DNA of 24,420 bases from JBMNTU01 sp050945895 (GCA_050945895.1 JBMNTU010000021.1:1-24420); one strand, 5' to 3'. Shown: positions 14,379-22,983, counted from the first letter of the stretch. The notes: a model not told the origin generated them from the letters alone. Numbers and translations: made by a program.

Positions 14379-15332
14379 TTACAGCGTATAGAGCAGGGCA
14401 GCATATACTGGTATTGTAATAAATGAGAACAATGTTGTCAAAGCCACGCCGTTTGCCGCAAATTTGGTGTGCGCGCCAAAGTGGCCGGCGGCGATGGCGG
14501 TTTGCGTAACGGATGGAAGGCTCATTTGCATGATAAACACCTGCATGGGGAATTTTTCCAGCCCGGCGAGCATACCCACAAAAAACATACAGGCGGGCGC
14601 AACAATAAACTTACCAAGCAGCACAAGCGCCATATCCTTGTCGATTTTACGGAGAGACCGTAATCCCGCGCGCTGCAGGATAATGCCGACATAGATAATG
14701 GCAAGAGGTGCGGTGATGCCGCCTGTATAGCTTAGTGTGTCCATCAGAAAATCGGGCAGCTTTACGCCCAGCAATACCAAAACAAAAGCGATGATGATTG
14801 CGACAAGCGGCGGCTGAAAAATGCGCTTTACCAATCCGCCTTTTTCTTTTTTTTGTGCATGGCCGGCAAGCAGCGCGCCGTCGCGGCTAATTTCCATATA
14901 GCCAAGGCTGTTGACAAACAATGCGTTGATGATGTAAAACAGCAGGGCATACGAAGAGCCCGCATCCCCAAATATTGCGGTGGCGACGGGCAGGCCGATG
15001 AAAATGGAATTGGAATAACAAAAAAGGGATGTAAATACGCCGCGCTTGGATTTTTCTATTTTCGCCAGCACGATGACCAGCTTGCAAACAGCATAGGATA
15101 GCAGGGTGGAACCGGCAGCAGCAAGCAGCAGTATCCACGCGCTGCCGAGGGTCTCCGCCGAAAAATTGCTCAAAAAGGAAGCGACTGCCGTGCAGGGCAG
15201 GGTAATATTGATAATCAGTTTGGTGATAAAATTCGTGACGCTTTCGTTCGCCCAGCCCTTATGGCCGATAAAATAGCCGAACGCCACAATAATGAACACC
15301 ATCAGTACGGATTCTATGGCGGAAATGACCAT
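14379..15332 (-). CDS. AEC-family (auxin efflux carrier type) permease
   Basis: The 317-residue protein is strongly hydrophobic, with about ten predicted membrane segments in two groups of five separated by a charged cytoplasmic loop (residues about 155-170, containing KKEKGG). This is the membrane-transport PF03547/AEC pattern. NSIFIGLPV in the first half and SLPSVTQTAIAAGHFG in the second are the paired unwound-helix motifs of the family. Bacterial members export or exchange organic acids such as malate, or amino acids. Its place between aspartate kinase (12 nt upstream) and purL (18 nt downstream) suggests an aspartate-, dicarboxylate- or lysine-pathway compound, but this is inference. GAGGTAG precedes the ATG. 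It is intact. Confidence 0.85.
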   Translation of the reverse strand: MVISAIESVLMVFIIVAFGYFIGHKGWANESVTNFITKLIINITLPCTAVASFLSNFSAETLGSAWILLLAAAGSTLLSYAVCKLVIVLAKIEKSKRGVFTSLFCYSNSIFIGLPVATAIFGDAGSSYALLFYIINALFVNSLGYMEISRDGALLAGHAQKKEKGGLVKRIFQPPLVAIIIAFVLVLLGVKLPDFLMDTLSYTGGITAPLAIIYVGIILQRAGLRSLRKIDKDMALVLLGKFIVAPACMFFVGMLAGLEKFPMQVFIMQMSLPSVTQTAIAAGHFGAHTKFAANGVALTTLFSFITIPVYAALLYTL

Positions 15333-15344
15333 GAATATTCTACC

Positions 15345-16664
15345 TCAAACGACCATCGCGGCGTAAATGGCGCGCACTGCACGCTCGAAGTCGTCATTCT
15401 CCACACCGACGATGATATTAATTTCGCTGGAACCCTGGTCGATCATCCGGACGTTGATATGGTTGTCCGCAAGGGCAGAAAAAAGCCGCGCGGAAGTACC
15501 GATATGCCGGATCATACCGCGCCCGACGGTTGCAATAAGCGCCATGTTGGACGACACCTCTACGCTGTCCGGCTTGCAAACATCGTGGATCTCGTCGATG
15601 AGCTCTTCGATAATGCCGCGGATGCGTACGTCTGCCACAACAATGCTGATCGTGTCGATGGAAGAGGGCATATGCTCGAACGAAAGGGAAAATTTCTCCA
15701 GGCACTGGAGCACCTTGCGGCCAAAGCCGATTTCGGTGTTCATACCGTCTTTTTCGATGGTAATTACGGTAAAGTTCTTTTTACCCGCAATGCCGGTAAT
15801 GGGGTATTTATTGTGCTGCCCCTCATCCAGCGAAGGTATAATCATCGTGCCGCCGCCCAGCGGGTCGTTGGTGTTTTTTACGTTGATGGGAATGGCCGCC
15901 TCAAGCACGGGAAAAATACTGTCTTCGTGCAGAACGGTCGCGCCCATGTATGCAAGCTCCCGAAGCTCGCGGTAGGTGACGACGTCAATTTTTTGCGGCG
16001 CTTCTACAACGCGCGGGTCGGCCATCATAAAGCCGGAAACGTCCGTCCAGTTCTCGTAAAGGTCGGCTTCGGCGGCCTGTGCGACAATTGCGCCGGTAAT
16101 ATCGCTGCCCCCGCGGGAAAAGGTCTTAATCTGTCCGTCTGGCAGGCTGCCGTAAAAACCGGGGATAACCGCCCGGCCATGGAGCCTTAGCGCGCCCGGC
16201 AAAATGGACATGGTTTTTTGCTTGTCGTAGTGCTCGGAATCGTCAAAAAAAATAACGTCGGCCGCGTCGATGAAGTCGTAACCCAAAAGGTCGGCAATCA
16301 GAATGCCGTTTAAGTATTCGCCGCGCGACGCCGCGTAATCTGCGGATGCGCCCGCCTGCACATTTTTGTATATTTCGCCGAGCGAAGCTTCAATATCTGT
16401 ATTAAGCTTAAGGTCATCCCGTATTTTTGTATACCGTTTTACAATGGTCTGGTAAATTTCCTCGGGGTCTTCAAAATTGCTGACGGCCTCATATAGCATA
16501 TAAAAAAGGTCCGTTACCTTTATATCATCCGTAAAACGTTTACCGGGAGCAGACGGCACCATAAAGCGGCGGCTTTCGTCCGCCTCTATGATTGCTTTCA
16601 TTTTTAAAATCTGCTCTGCGTCGGCCAGCGAGCTGCCGCCGAATTTTGCTACTTTTACACTCAT
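15345..16664 (-). CDS. Aspartate kinase
   Basis: The 439-residue enzyme phosphorylates L-aspartate, the first step toward lysine, diaminopimelate, threonine and methionine. The amino-acid-kinase domain starts with KFGGSS (7-12) and contains FSRGGSD and the YMGATVLHEDS segment. From about residue 290 there are two ACT domains (FTVITIEKDGM and ALIATVGRGM), the usual sites for feedback inhibition by lysine or threonine. It is the monofunctional form, not fused to homoserine dehydrogenase. The ribosome binding site before the ATG at 16664 is weak, which may mean coupling to the upstream DUF1015 gene 46 nt away. Which effector inhibits it cannot be read from the sequence. Confidence 0.95.
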   Translation of the reverse strand: MSVKVAKFGGSSLADAEQILKMKAIIEADESRRFMVPSAPGKRFTDDIKVTDLFYMLYEAVSNFEDPEEIYQTIVKRYTKIRDDLKLNTDIEASLGEIYKNVQAGASADYAASRGEYLNGILIADLLGYDFIDAADVIFFDDSEHYDKQKTMSILPGALRLHGRAVIPGFYGSLPDGQIKTFSRGGSDITGAIVAQAAEADLYENWTDVSGFMMADPRVVEAPQKIDVVTYRELRELAYMGATVLHEDSIFPVLEAAIPINVKNTNDPLGGGTMIIPSLDEGQHNKYPITGIAGKKNFTVITIEKDGMNTEIGFGRKVLQCLEKFSLSFEHMPSSIDTISIVVADVRIRGIIEELIDEIHDVCKPDSVEVSSNMALIATVGRGMIRHIGTSARLFSALADNHINVRMIDQGSSEINIIVGVENDDFERAVRAIYAAMVV

Positions 16665-16710
16665 CCTGTTTATCTCGTTTCCTATTTAAAAAATATTGAT
16701 TTCATGTTGT

Positions 16711-18012
16711 TTACGGCTGGCGAAGCTGCCTGCATTCCAGGTAATAGCGCTTTTCCTGCGCTTCGCCCAGCGAAAATGTTTTTTTGGGAAGCGCGCCGCA
16801 CCGGATGATCAAATCGAAAAACTCCGACTTTTCCAGCGCGTCGAAATAAAAGCCGATGCAGTCGTATTCTTCCGAAAGAGCGGAAAATGCGTCGTCTCCG
16901 TGGATATAGTCGATGCTGCGCTGCGCGTTCTGGGCGACATATTCTTCGAGTATATCCTGCACCTCGCCAACTGCAAGCGGGTGGGACGGTTTTTCTATGA
17001 TAATTTTGCCCGCGCCGTCCTTATATAGGAAAGGAATGGCGAAGGCGCCGTTTTCTGCCGCGGTTTCTTTATGCCAGCGGCCAAACACCAGCCGGGCAGC
17101 CTTGCCCGCTTCGTTCAGCTTATCTGTAACGTATTGTGCGCAGTTTGCAGGGTTGACGTTAAAAAGCACCCGGTGGATGGGCATGAATTCCACTGCGCGG
17201 TCGCGCAGGTTGATGACTTCGGTAAGCGCGTAACGCAGCGGGCTCGTTTGCCGCTCTTCGGGTGAAAGTTCTTTTTTTGCTTCCTCCCAGATGGTTTTGG
17301 CAGTAGCCAGCGAGTGGTTGCCGTCGCCCACGCAAAAGAGCATATTGTCGTGCCGGGGGAGTTTTTCGATCAACCCCCTTGTTTTTTCCAGCACTTTTTC
17401 GTTGTCTGTGAACCAGCCTTCGATACGGCCGCCGTCCATCATCAGGTCAAAATCGTACAGCTTTTCGAAGCTTCCCCGCTGCATGTGGAGCGAACCTATA
17501 ATTTCATCTTCAGGGTCATCCATCATCAGCATAATGTGGGGAGATTCTATTGCTGCGCCCCTGCGGATCTCTACCCGTGGGGGAATGCGGGACAAAACGG
17601 TGCTCTCTGTCGCGCGGACGACCGGTTTTTTAGAAATATCGTAGTCGTAGCATTCCAGGTCGATGTTTAGCAATATGCCTTTGCGAATCCGGCCGCGGAT
17701 GTGGCGCTCTGTAAGGACAAGTCCGCTTTTCAGCGGAACAAGGATGCCGTCTTTCAGGTAATCCGTCATAACGGTTTTCATATGGTGGATCCGTTCGGAA
17801 ACGTCGTCGTCTTCCAAATAGATTTCGGGCAATACAATATGCAGCGACGAAGGCGCTGCACCCACAAGCTTTGAGACCTGTTTCCAGTAGCCGGGCTGCG
17901 ACGTAAACTGGTCGCACGCAACAACAGCCCATTTATGATAATCGACAGAATCGGCCGGCATCAGTAGTTCTGCATAGGTGAAACCCTGGCCGGACAAAGG
18001 TTCTGTTTGCAT
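16711..18012 (-). CDS. DUF1015 family protein
   Basis: The 433-residue protein belongs to the DUF1015 family (PF06245), recognised by the N-terminal WAVVACDQFTSQPGYW, the RATEST block (133-138) and GDGNHSLATAK (229-239), the probable nucleotide or catalytic motif. In Clostridia this gene usually sits beside serA/serC, and I recall reports of serine-kinase activity for family members, though I cannot verify that here. Serine, aspartate and purine metabolism meet at amino-group donors and one-carbon units, so the operon context is at least compatible. I start it at 18012, where GGAGGG lies eight bases upstream. In-frame starts further upstream (to 18102) would overlap the promoter. It has no signal peptide or membrane segment. 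Confidence 0.82.
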   Translation of the reverse strand: MQTEPLSGQGFTYAELLMPADSVDYHKWAVVACDQFTSQPGYWKQVSKLVGAAPSSLHIVLPEIYLEDDDVSERIHHMKTVMTDYLKDGILVPLKSGLVLTERHIRGRIRKGILLNIDLECYDYDISKKPVVRATESTVLSRIPPRVEIRRGAAIESPHIMLMMDDPEDEIIGSLHMQRGSFEKLYDFDLMMDGGRIEGWFTDNEKVLEKTRGLIEKLPRHDNMLFCVGDGNHSLATAKTIWEEAKKELSPEERQTSPLRYALTEVINLRDRAVEFMPIHRVLFNVNPANCAQYVTDKLNEAGKAARLVFGRWHKETAAENGAFAIPFLYKDGAGKIIIEKPSHPLAVGEVQDILEEYVAQNAQRSIDYIHGDDAFSALSEEYDCIGFYFDALEKSEFFDLIIRCGALPKKTFSLGEAQEKRYYLECRQLRQP

Positions 18013-18043
18013 CAGGCATTCCCTCCAAAAAGACATATACCTA

Positions 18044-18072
18044 AATATATCACCATAAAGCCGATTTTTCAA
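18044..18072 (-). promoter_or_regulatory. Sigma-A promoter of the DUF1015-aspartate kinase-AEC-purL operon
   Basis: On the minus strand TTGAAA (18072-18067) and TATATT (18049-18044) are separated by 17 nt, 32 nt before the DUF1015 start codon. It is the only good promoter seen for the four-gene unit. Confidence 0.8.
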
Positions 18073-18176
18073 GAGCAGGGCCGATAAGAAGATAAGAAGC
18101 AACGCCCTCCGGTATGGGGTCGGGAAGAAGCGATTTGGAAATGTGGGGCATACCAGGTATAAAATGCACGAGGCGA

Positions 18177-18205
18177 TTGATATTTTTGAATGATTGCATT
18201 ATACT
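18177..18205 (+). promoter_or_regulatory. Sigma-A promoter of the ACP-LuxE-LuxC operon
   Basis: TTGATA (18177-18182), a 17-nt spacer, then TATACT (18200-18205) place the transcript start near 18212, giving a leader of about 30 nt. The ribosome binding site AGGAGG (18230-18235) is five bases from the ATG. It is divergent from the DUF1015 promoter, with about 100 bp between them. I see no clear operator. Confidence 0.82.
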
Positions 18206-18240
18206 AAACAATGAAATTGTATAGCACGCAGGAGGAAACT

Positions 18241-18480
18241 ATGAGCAACCTTGAGAAATATAACAAAGTTTTTATGGAAACGCTGTCTTTACAGCAAAAA
18301 GATTTAAACGACGGGCTTTTGTACCAGAGCATTGCAGAGTGGGATTCTGTAGGCCATATGAATTTGGTGGCCGCGCTTGAGGATGCATTCGATATTATGC
18401 TGGATACCGACGATATCATCGACCTTAGTTCGTATGGCATCGGCAAGGAAATATTAAGTAAATACGATATAACATTCTGA
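18241..18480 (+). CDS. Acyl carrier protein
   Basis: The 79-residue protein has the size, acidity and helix pattern of an acyl or peptidyl carrier protein. The phosphopantetheine attachment serine is S36 in WDSVGHMNL, in place of the DSL of fatty-acid ACP. That variant is common in carrier proteins dedicated to one pathway. The second half (EDAFDIMLDTDDI) is the acidic recognition helix. The first ATG at 18241 follows AGGAGG by five bases; an in-frame start at 18211 would lie within the promoter region. It is the first gene of a five-gene operon with an AMP-forming ligase and LuxE/LuxC homologues, so it is probably the dedicated carrier for the acyl group those enzymes activate and reduce. 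Confidence 0.85.
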   Translation: MSNLEKYNKVFMETLSLQQKDLNDGLLYQSIAEWDSVGHMNLVAALEDAFDIMLDTDDIIDLSSYGIGKEILSKYDITF

Positions 18481-18492
18481 AAAGGAGAAATA

Positions 18493-19323
18493 ATGATGAA
18501 TAACCGGATTTCTGTAACGACGATTGAACAATGCGGAGAAAAAGCGCCTCTTGTATTTCGCGGAGATGTTTTCGATGCAATCAAAAAGGCCAAACAGTAT
18601 GGCTACGATGCGCTGGAGATCCATGTGCGCGATGCCAAAACATTTGATACGGCAGGGGTCAAAAAGTGCCTTGCCGAAAACGGCATCGTTATTTCTACAA
18701 TCGTTACAGGGCAGATTTATGTGGTGCGCAAATATTGCCTTACAAGCCCGGACGAGCAAAACCGCAAGCAGGCGATGGCCGAAATGAAAGCATACATCGA
18801 TATTGCGGCAGAGCTTGGCGCAAAAGACGGCGTTATTTTAGGCTGGATACGCGGAGACAGGCCGGAGGGCGACGACGGTACATACGACAGGCTGCTTTCG
18901 GCGGCAATCAAAGAGCTTGCCGAATATGCCGGTTCAAAAGGCCAGCGGCTTTTGGTTGAGGTCATCAACCGCTACGAGGTCAACACGTTCAACACGGCGC
19001 AGGAGCTGCTCGATTTCATCAATAAATATAATCTGGAAAATGTATATATCCACATGGACTGCTTCCACATGAACATCGACGAGGCAGACATGGCCGAATC
19101 TATCCGCATCTGCGGAGACAAAATGGGCTATTTGCACATGGCCGATTCGAACAGGCACTACCCCGGCGCAGGCCATACCGACTTCATTCCCATTATAAAG
19201 GCGTGTAAGGAGGTCGGCTACGAGGGATCCTTTTCGCTGGAATGCATCCCCATTCCCGACAGCGACACATCGGCAAGGGAAGGGTTCAAGGCCATCCGCG
19301 CAATGCTGGATGCGGTGAAATAA
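18493..19323 (+). CDS. Sugar epimerase/isomerase, IolO (5-keto-L-gluconate epimerase) type
   Basis: The 276-residue TIM-barrel protein of the AP-endonuclease-2 superfamily resembles, throughout its length, my recollection of Thermotoga IolO (TM0416), which epimerises 5-keto-L-gluconate to D-tagaturonate. Shared landmarks are FRGD near residue 22, EIHVRD, LTSPDE, NRYE, HMDCFHMNI, HMADSNR and the final SLECIP. Probable metal ligands are E156, D189, H215 and E250. D-psicose/D-tagatose 3-epimerases are the wider family. AAGGAG precedes two consecutive ATGs (18493 and 18496), and either could be used. It lies 12 nt after the carrier-protein gene and 4 nt before the ligase gene, so it is part of that pathway. 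The substrate is unknown; a sugar acid or ketose is inferred. Confidence 0.78.
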   Translation: MMNNRISVTTIEQCGEKAPLVFRGDVFDAIKKAKQYGYDALEIHVRDAKTFDTAGVKKCLAENGIVISTIVTGQIYVVRKYCLTSPDEQNRKQAMAEMKAYIDIAAELGAKDGVILGWIRGDRPEGDDGTYDRLLSAAIKELAEYAGSKGQRLLVEVINRYEVNTFNTAQELLDFINKYNLENVYIHMDCFHMNIDEADMAESIRICGDKMGYLHMADSNRHYPGAGHTDFIPIIKACKEVGYEGSFSLECIPIPDSDTSAREGFKAIRAMLDAVK

Positions 19324-19327
19324 GCAC

Positions 19328-20743
19328 ATGGTTTTTTTTGACGAATTGGAAAAACATGGAAATATGCCTGCGCTCATTTTGGAAGACGGCAGGCATATTT
19401 CCTATCATGAACTGCTGCAAAGCGCAGACCGGGTTGCAAAGGAAGTTCCTGCGCGGTCGGTTGTGTTTCTTGTTTGCAAAAATGCCTGCATGTCTGTTTG
19501 CGGATATGTAGGGCTGCTGCGCAAAAAAGCGGTTCCCGTGCTGGTAAACGGCGCGGTGGACAGCAAGCTTTACGAAGCGCTGATAAAGCAGTACCGCCCG
19601 TCTTACATTCTTCTGCCCAAAGAGCAAAAGGAGGAGTATGGCCGGGGGCAAGCGGTATTGGAGCAGGACGGCTACCTGCTGATGCGTACCAGCCTTGCCG
19701 ACGACTACGGCGTGCATGACGATTTGGCGCTGCTGCTCACGACTTCGGGCAGCACGGGCAGCCCCAAGCTTGTGCGCCAGTCGTATAAAAATATTGAGGC
19801 GAATACAAAATCGATCGTGGAATACCTGGGTATCCGGCAGGACGACCGTGCGATCTCTACGATGCCCATGAGCTATACCTACGGGCTTTCCATAATTAAC
19901 AGCCACCTCTACGCCGGCGCAGCCATTATCCTGACAGACAGGACGCTGATGGACAAAGCGTTTTGGGCGCTGTTTAAAGAGCACGGGGCGACGACGTTTG
20001 GCGGCGTTCCGTATATTTACGAAATGCTTAAAAAACTCCGTTTCGAGCGCATGGACCTGCCAAGTTTGCGCTACCTGACGCAGGCGGGGGGCAAACTTTC
20101 CAAAGAGCTTTCGCTGGAATTTGCGGATATGCTGGCAAAAAGAGGTGTGGGGTTTGTTGTAATGTACGGGCAGACGGAAGCGACTGCGCGGATGTCTTAC
20201 CTGCCCGCCGAATATGCCGTAGAAAAGGCGGGAAGTATGGGAATCGCCATTCCGGGCGGCGAATTTATGTTGATCGATACGGACGGTTCGCCCATTACGG
20301 AAGCAGGAAAAGAGGGAGAGCTGGTCTACAAGGGCGACAATGTGACGCTTGGGTATGCCGAAAGCTGTGACGACCTTATAAAGGGCGACGAGAACGGCGG
20401 CGTGCTGGTCACCGGAGATATTGCAAAACGCGACGAGGACGGATTTTATTACATTACCGGACGCAAAAAGCGTTTTCTGAAAATGTACGGAAACCGCATC
20501 AATCTGGACGAGCTGGAGCGCATCCTCAAAGCGGAGGGGTACGAATGTGCGCTTTGCGGGCAGGATGACCACATGGCCATCTTTGTAACGCGGGAGGAAG
20601 ACGCGCAGGCTGCCCACGCGTGCGCGAGCAAAAAAACGGGCATCCACCCTTCGGGGTTTTCGGTGCGGTATATTCCGGAATTGCCCCGCAGCGAAGCGGG
20701 CAAGGTGCTGTATTCCGAGCTGGAGAAACTGTGTGATGTTTGA
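19328..20743 (+). CDS. AMP-dependent acyl/carboxylate ligase (ANL superfamily)
   Basis: The 471-residue enzyme has the ordered ANL motifs. The phosphate loop TTSGSTGSPK is at 138-147, YGQTEAT at 280-286, TGDIAKRDEDG at 362-372 with ITGRKKRFLKMYG after it, and the catalytic lysine of the C-terminal domain is K459 in SEAGK. It is somewhat shorter than usual acyl-CoA synthetases (500-560 residues). It should adenylate a carboxylate and pass it to the phosphopantetheine of the neighbouring carrier protein or to CoA. It starts 4 nt after the epimerase stop with only a weak ribosome binding site, so translation is probably coupled. The last 8 nt overlap the LuxE-like gene. The acid activated cannot be read from the sequence. 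Confidence 0.88.
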   Translation: MVFFDELEKHGNMPALILEDGRHISYHELLQSADRVAKEVPARSVVFLVCKNACMSVCGYVGLLRKKAVPVLVNGAVDSKLYEALIKQYRPSYILLPKEQKEEYGRGQAVLEQDGYLLMRTSLADDYGVHDDLALLLTTSGSTGSPKLVRQSYKNIEANTKSIVEYLGIRQDDRAISTMPMSYTYGLSIINSHLYAGAAIILTDRTLMDKAFWALFKEHGATTFGGVPYIYEMLKKLRFERMDLPSLRYLTQAGGKLSKELSLEFADMLAKRGVGFVVMYGQTEATARMSYLPAEYAVEKAGSMGIAIPGGEFMLIDTDGSPITEAGKEGELVYKGDNVTLGYAESCDDLIKGDENGGVLVTGDIAKRDEDGFYYITGRKKRFLKMYGNRINLDELERILKAEGYECALCGQDDHMAIFVTREEDAQAAHACASKKTGIHPSGFSVRYIPELPRSEAGKVLYSELEKLCDV

Positions 20744-21806
20744 AATTGAAGAAATTTTAAAAATACCGCCGTATTCGCTTGCAAGCAAGCAAAAGGCGGC
20801 GCTGTACGAAGATGCGATGGGCGACCTGACCGCGTTCCACCGCGCACATTGCGCGCCGTACAGGCGCATGGTGGACGCGCTGGGTGCAACTGGAAAAAAA
20901 GAGGCGGACGTGCCGTTCTTTCCTGTGCGGCTGTTTAAGGATTACGAGCTTTTGAGCGTGGAAAAAAGCGAGGTCGTCAAAACGATGACGTCTTCGGGCA
21001 CATCGGGCCAGGCCGTTTCCAAAATATTTTTGGACAGGAAAACTTCGTCTGCGCAAACGAAAGCGCTGACCAAAATAACGGGCGAGTTTCTTGGCAAAAA
21101 GCGGCTGCCCATGCTGGTGCTCGATTCCAAAGCCGTGCTAAAGGACCGGCAGATGTTTTCTGCGCGCGGCGCGGGTATATTGGGCTTTTCCATGCTGGGG
21201 CACGACGTAACATATGCGCTGAACGAGCAAATGGAGCTCGATTTTGGCGTGCTGGATGCTTTTTTAGAAAAACACGCCGGCGAAGACATGATGCTGTTCG
21301 GGTTCACATACATTGTGTGGGCACATTTTTATAAGGCGCTGCTCGATGCGGATAAAAAATACGACCTTTCAAACGGGATACTCATCCACGGGGGCGGCTT
21401 TAAAAAGCTGCAAGAGGAAGCCGTGAGCAATGAGGAATTCAAGCAAAGGCTGAAAGACGCCTGCGGGCTTGCACGCGTATATAACTACTATGGCATGGTA
21501 GAGCAGACCGGCTCCATCTTTATGGAGTGCGAGCATGGCAGGCTGCATGCTTCTGTGTTTTCGGACGTCATCATACGCCGGGCGGATGATTTTTCCGAAT
21601 GCGGCGTAGGTGAACGCGGGCTCATCCAGCTGCTGTCACTGCTGCCGCACAGCTACCCCGGGCACAGTATTTTGACGGAGGACGAAGGCGAGATTACAGG
21701 AATAGACGACTGCCCATGCGGGCGGTTGGGCAAGACGATTAAAATCCACGGGCGAATACAAAATGCAGAGGCAAGGGGGTGTAGTGATACCTATGAGCGA
21801 AAATAA
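20736..21806 (+). CDS. LuxE-type acyl-protein synthetase
   Basis: The 356-residue protein is a LuxE/acyl-protein-synthetase (PF04443) homologue. It has the AMP-forming loop MTSSGTSGQAVSK (83-95), HGGGFKKL in the middle, VYNYYGMVEQTGS, and a C-terminal CPCGRLGKTIKIHGR followed by EARGCSD. In luminous bacteria LuxE activates a fatty acid as acyl-AMP, holds it on a cysteine near its C-terminus and hands it to LuxC. C349 in the RGCSD segment is in the matching place. The ATG at 20736 overlaps the stop region of the ligase gene (ATGTTTGA), which indicates translational coupling. Its last 14 nt overlap the reductase gene. Confidence 0.87.
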   Translation: MFEIEEILKIPPYSLASKQKAALYEDAMGDLTAFHRAHCAPYRRMVDALGATGKKEADVPFFPVRLFKDYELLSVEKSEVVKTMTSSGTSGQAVSKIFLDRKTSSAQTKALTKITGEFLGKKRLPMLVLDSKAVLKDRQMFSARGAGILGFSMLGHDVTYALNEQMELDFGVLDAFLEKHAGEDMMLFGFTYIVWAHFYKALLDADKKYDLSNGILIHGGGFKKLQEEAVSNEEFKQRLKDACGLARVYNYYGMVEQTGSIFMECEHGRLHASVFSDVIIRRADDFSECGVGERGLIQLLSLLPHSYPGHSILTEDEGEITGIDDCPCGRLGKTIKIHGRIQNAEARGCSDTYERK

Positions 21807-22983
21807 GCTGACATACCTTGTGGGCGGCGGGCCAATCTGCGAAGAGCCGCTTGTGCCGTACGACGAGCGGATCATACTCTTTTTGAATGACTTTGCGCGG
21901 GAGCTCCGGCAAAGCAGGCAGGCGGCAGAGCACAGCGATATTATGTCGCTGGCGTATTTTTGCCGTGCGGCAAACATCCGGCGGCTGAAGCAGGCATACG
22001 AAAACAGCTATAAGCGCATCGGCCGGGGTGTGGTGTTCCACATTACGCCGGGCAACGTGCCCGTCAATTTTGCGTTTTCGTTTCTGTTCGGTTTGCTTGC
22101 GGGCAATGCAAATATCGTGCGCGTGCCCGAAAAGGAATACCCGCACACACAGATCATATGCGACGCAATAAACCGTGTACTGGAGGACCCGGCACACGGC
22201 GATATCAAAAAAATGACCGCGTTTGTGCATTACCTGATCGATGACGAAATAACGACGAGGTTTTCCGCACAGTGCGACGCGCGCATTATCTGGGGCGGAG
22301 ACCGGACCATTGCCCACATCCGCGGCATACCCACGCGCCCGCGCGGTGTGGAAATTGCGTTTGCAGACCGGTATTCGTTTTGCGTGATGGACGCGCCATC
22401 CGTCCTTTCGGCTTCGGACGGGGACATAGACAAGCTGGCGCTTGGTTTTTACAACGATACATATTTGATGGACCAAAACGCCTGCTCGTCGCCCATGCTA
22501 ATCGTGTGGCAGGGCGACGGAAAAGAAAAAGCCAAAGAGAGGTTCTATGCGGCGCTATTCGAATGCGCCAAGCAAAAATATACGCTGGAGCCGGTGTTTG
22601 CAGTCGATAAATATACGCAGCTTTTGGAAATGGCAATCGACATGCCGGGCATTAAAAACGTAAAGCGGTACGAGAACTATCTGTATGTGGCAACGCTTTC
22701 GGCGCTGCCCGAAAAAACGTCGGAGGTGCTGCGCGCAAAATATGGCCTGTTCTTTGAACTGGACGAAGACGACCTTGGAAAAATAGCGCCGTTTATAGAC
22801 CGGAAGTTCCAGACGCTGACCTATTTTGGCGGCGAAAAACAGCGTCTGCAGGATTTTGTTCTGCAAAACAGGTTGGTGGGAATAGACCGCATCGTGCCCA
22901 TAGGGCAGGCGCTGGATATTGGCGTGTACTGGGACGGATATGATATTGTATCTACATTGTCGCGCATTGTAGACTTAAAGTAA
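21793..22983 (+). CDS. LuxC-type acyl-CoA/acyl-protein reductase
   Basis: The 396-residue protein matches the LuxC family (PF05893), which is built on an aldehyde-dehydrogenase fold. HITPGNVPVNF (83-93) and RVPEKEYPHTQ are the cofactor-side landmarks. C231 in DQNACSSP is the acyl-accepting nucleophile. It reduces an enzyme-bound acyl group to an aldehyde with NADPH. It directly follows and overlaps the LuxE-like gene, as in lux operons, but there is no luciferase or LuxD in the window. The start is uncertain: ATG at 21793 is the first that leaves a normal N-terminus, while GTG at 21784 is closer to the AGGGGG ribosome binding site. It is the last gene of the operon, with a terminator 25 nt after the stop. 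Confidence 0.88.
   Translation: MSENKLTYLVGGGPICEEPLVPYDERIILFLNDFARELRQSRQAAEHSDIMSLAYFCRAANIRRLKQAYENSYKRIGRGVVFHITPGNVPVNFAFSFLFGLLAGNANIVRVPEKEYPHTQIICDAINRVLEDPAHGDIKKMTAFVHYLIDDEITTRFSAQCDARIIWGGDRTIAHIRGIPTRPRGVEIAFADRYSFCVMDAPSVLSASDGDIDKLALGFYNDTYLMDQNACSSPMLIVWQGDGKEKAKERFYAALFECAKQKYTLEPVFAVDKYTQLLEMAIDMPGIKNVKRYENYLYVATLSALPEKTSEVLRAKYGLFFELDEDDLGKIAPFIDRKFQTLTYFGGEKQRLQDFVLQNRLVGIDRIVPIGQALDIGVYWDGYDIVSTLSRIVDLK

Noticed and set aside
19286..20869. 527-codon open frame on the minus strand
   Set aside because: It lies opposite the AMP-forming ligase, which has all its motifs. The reverse frame has the typical biased composition of a shadow and no start signal.
18241..22983. Bioluminescence (lux) operon
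   Set aside because: Only LuxC- and LuxE-type genes are present. There are no luciferase subunits, no LuxD, and a carrier protein and epimerase are added, so light production is not supported.
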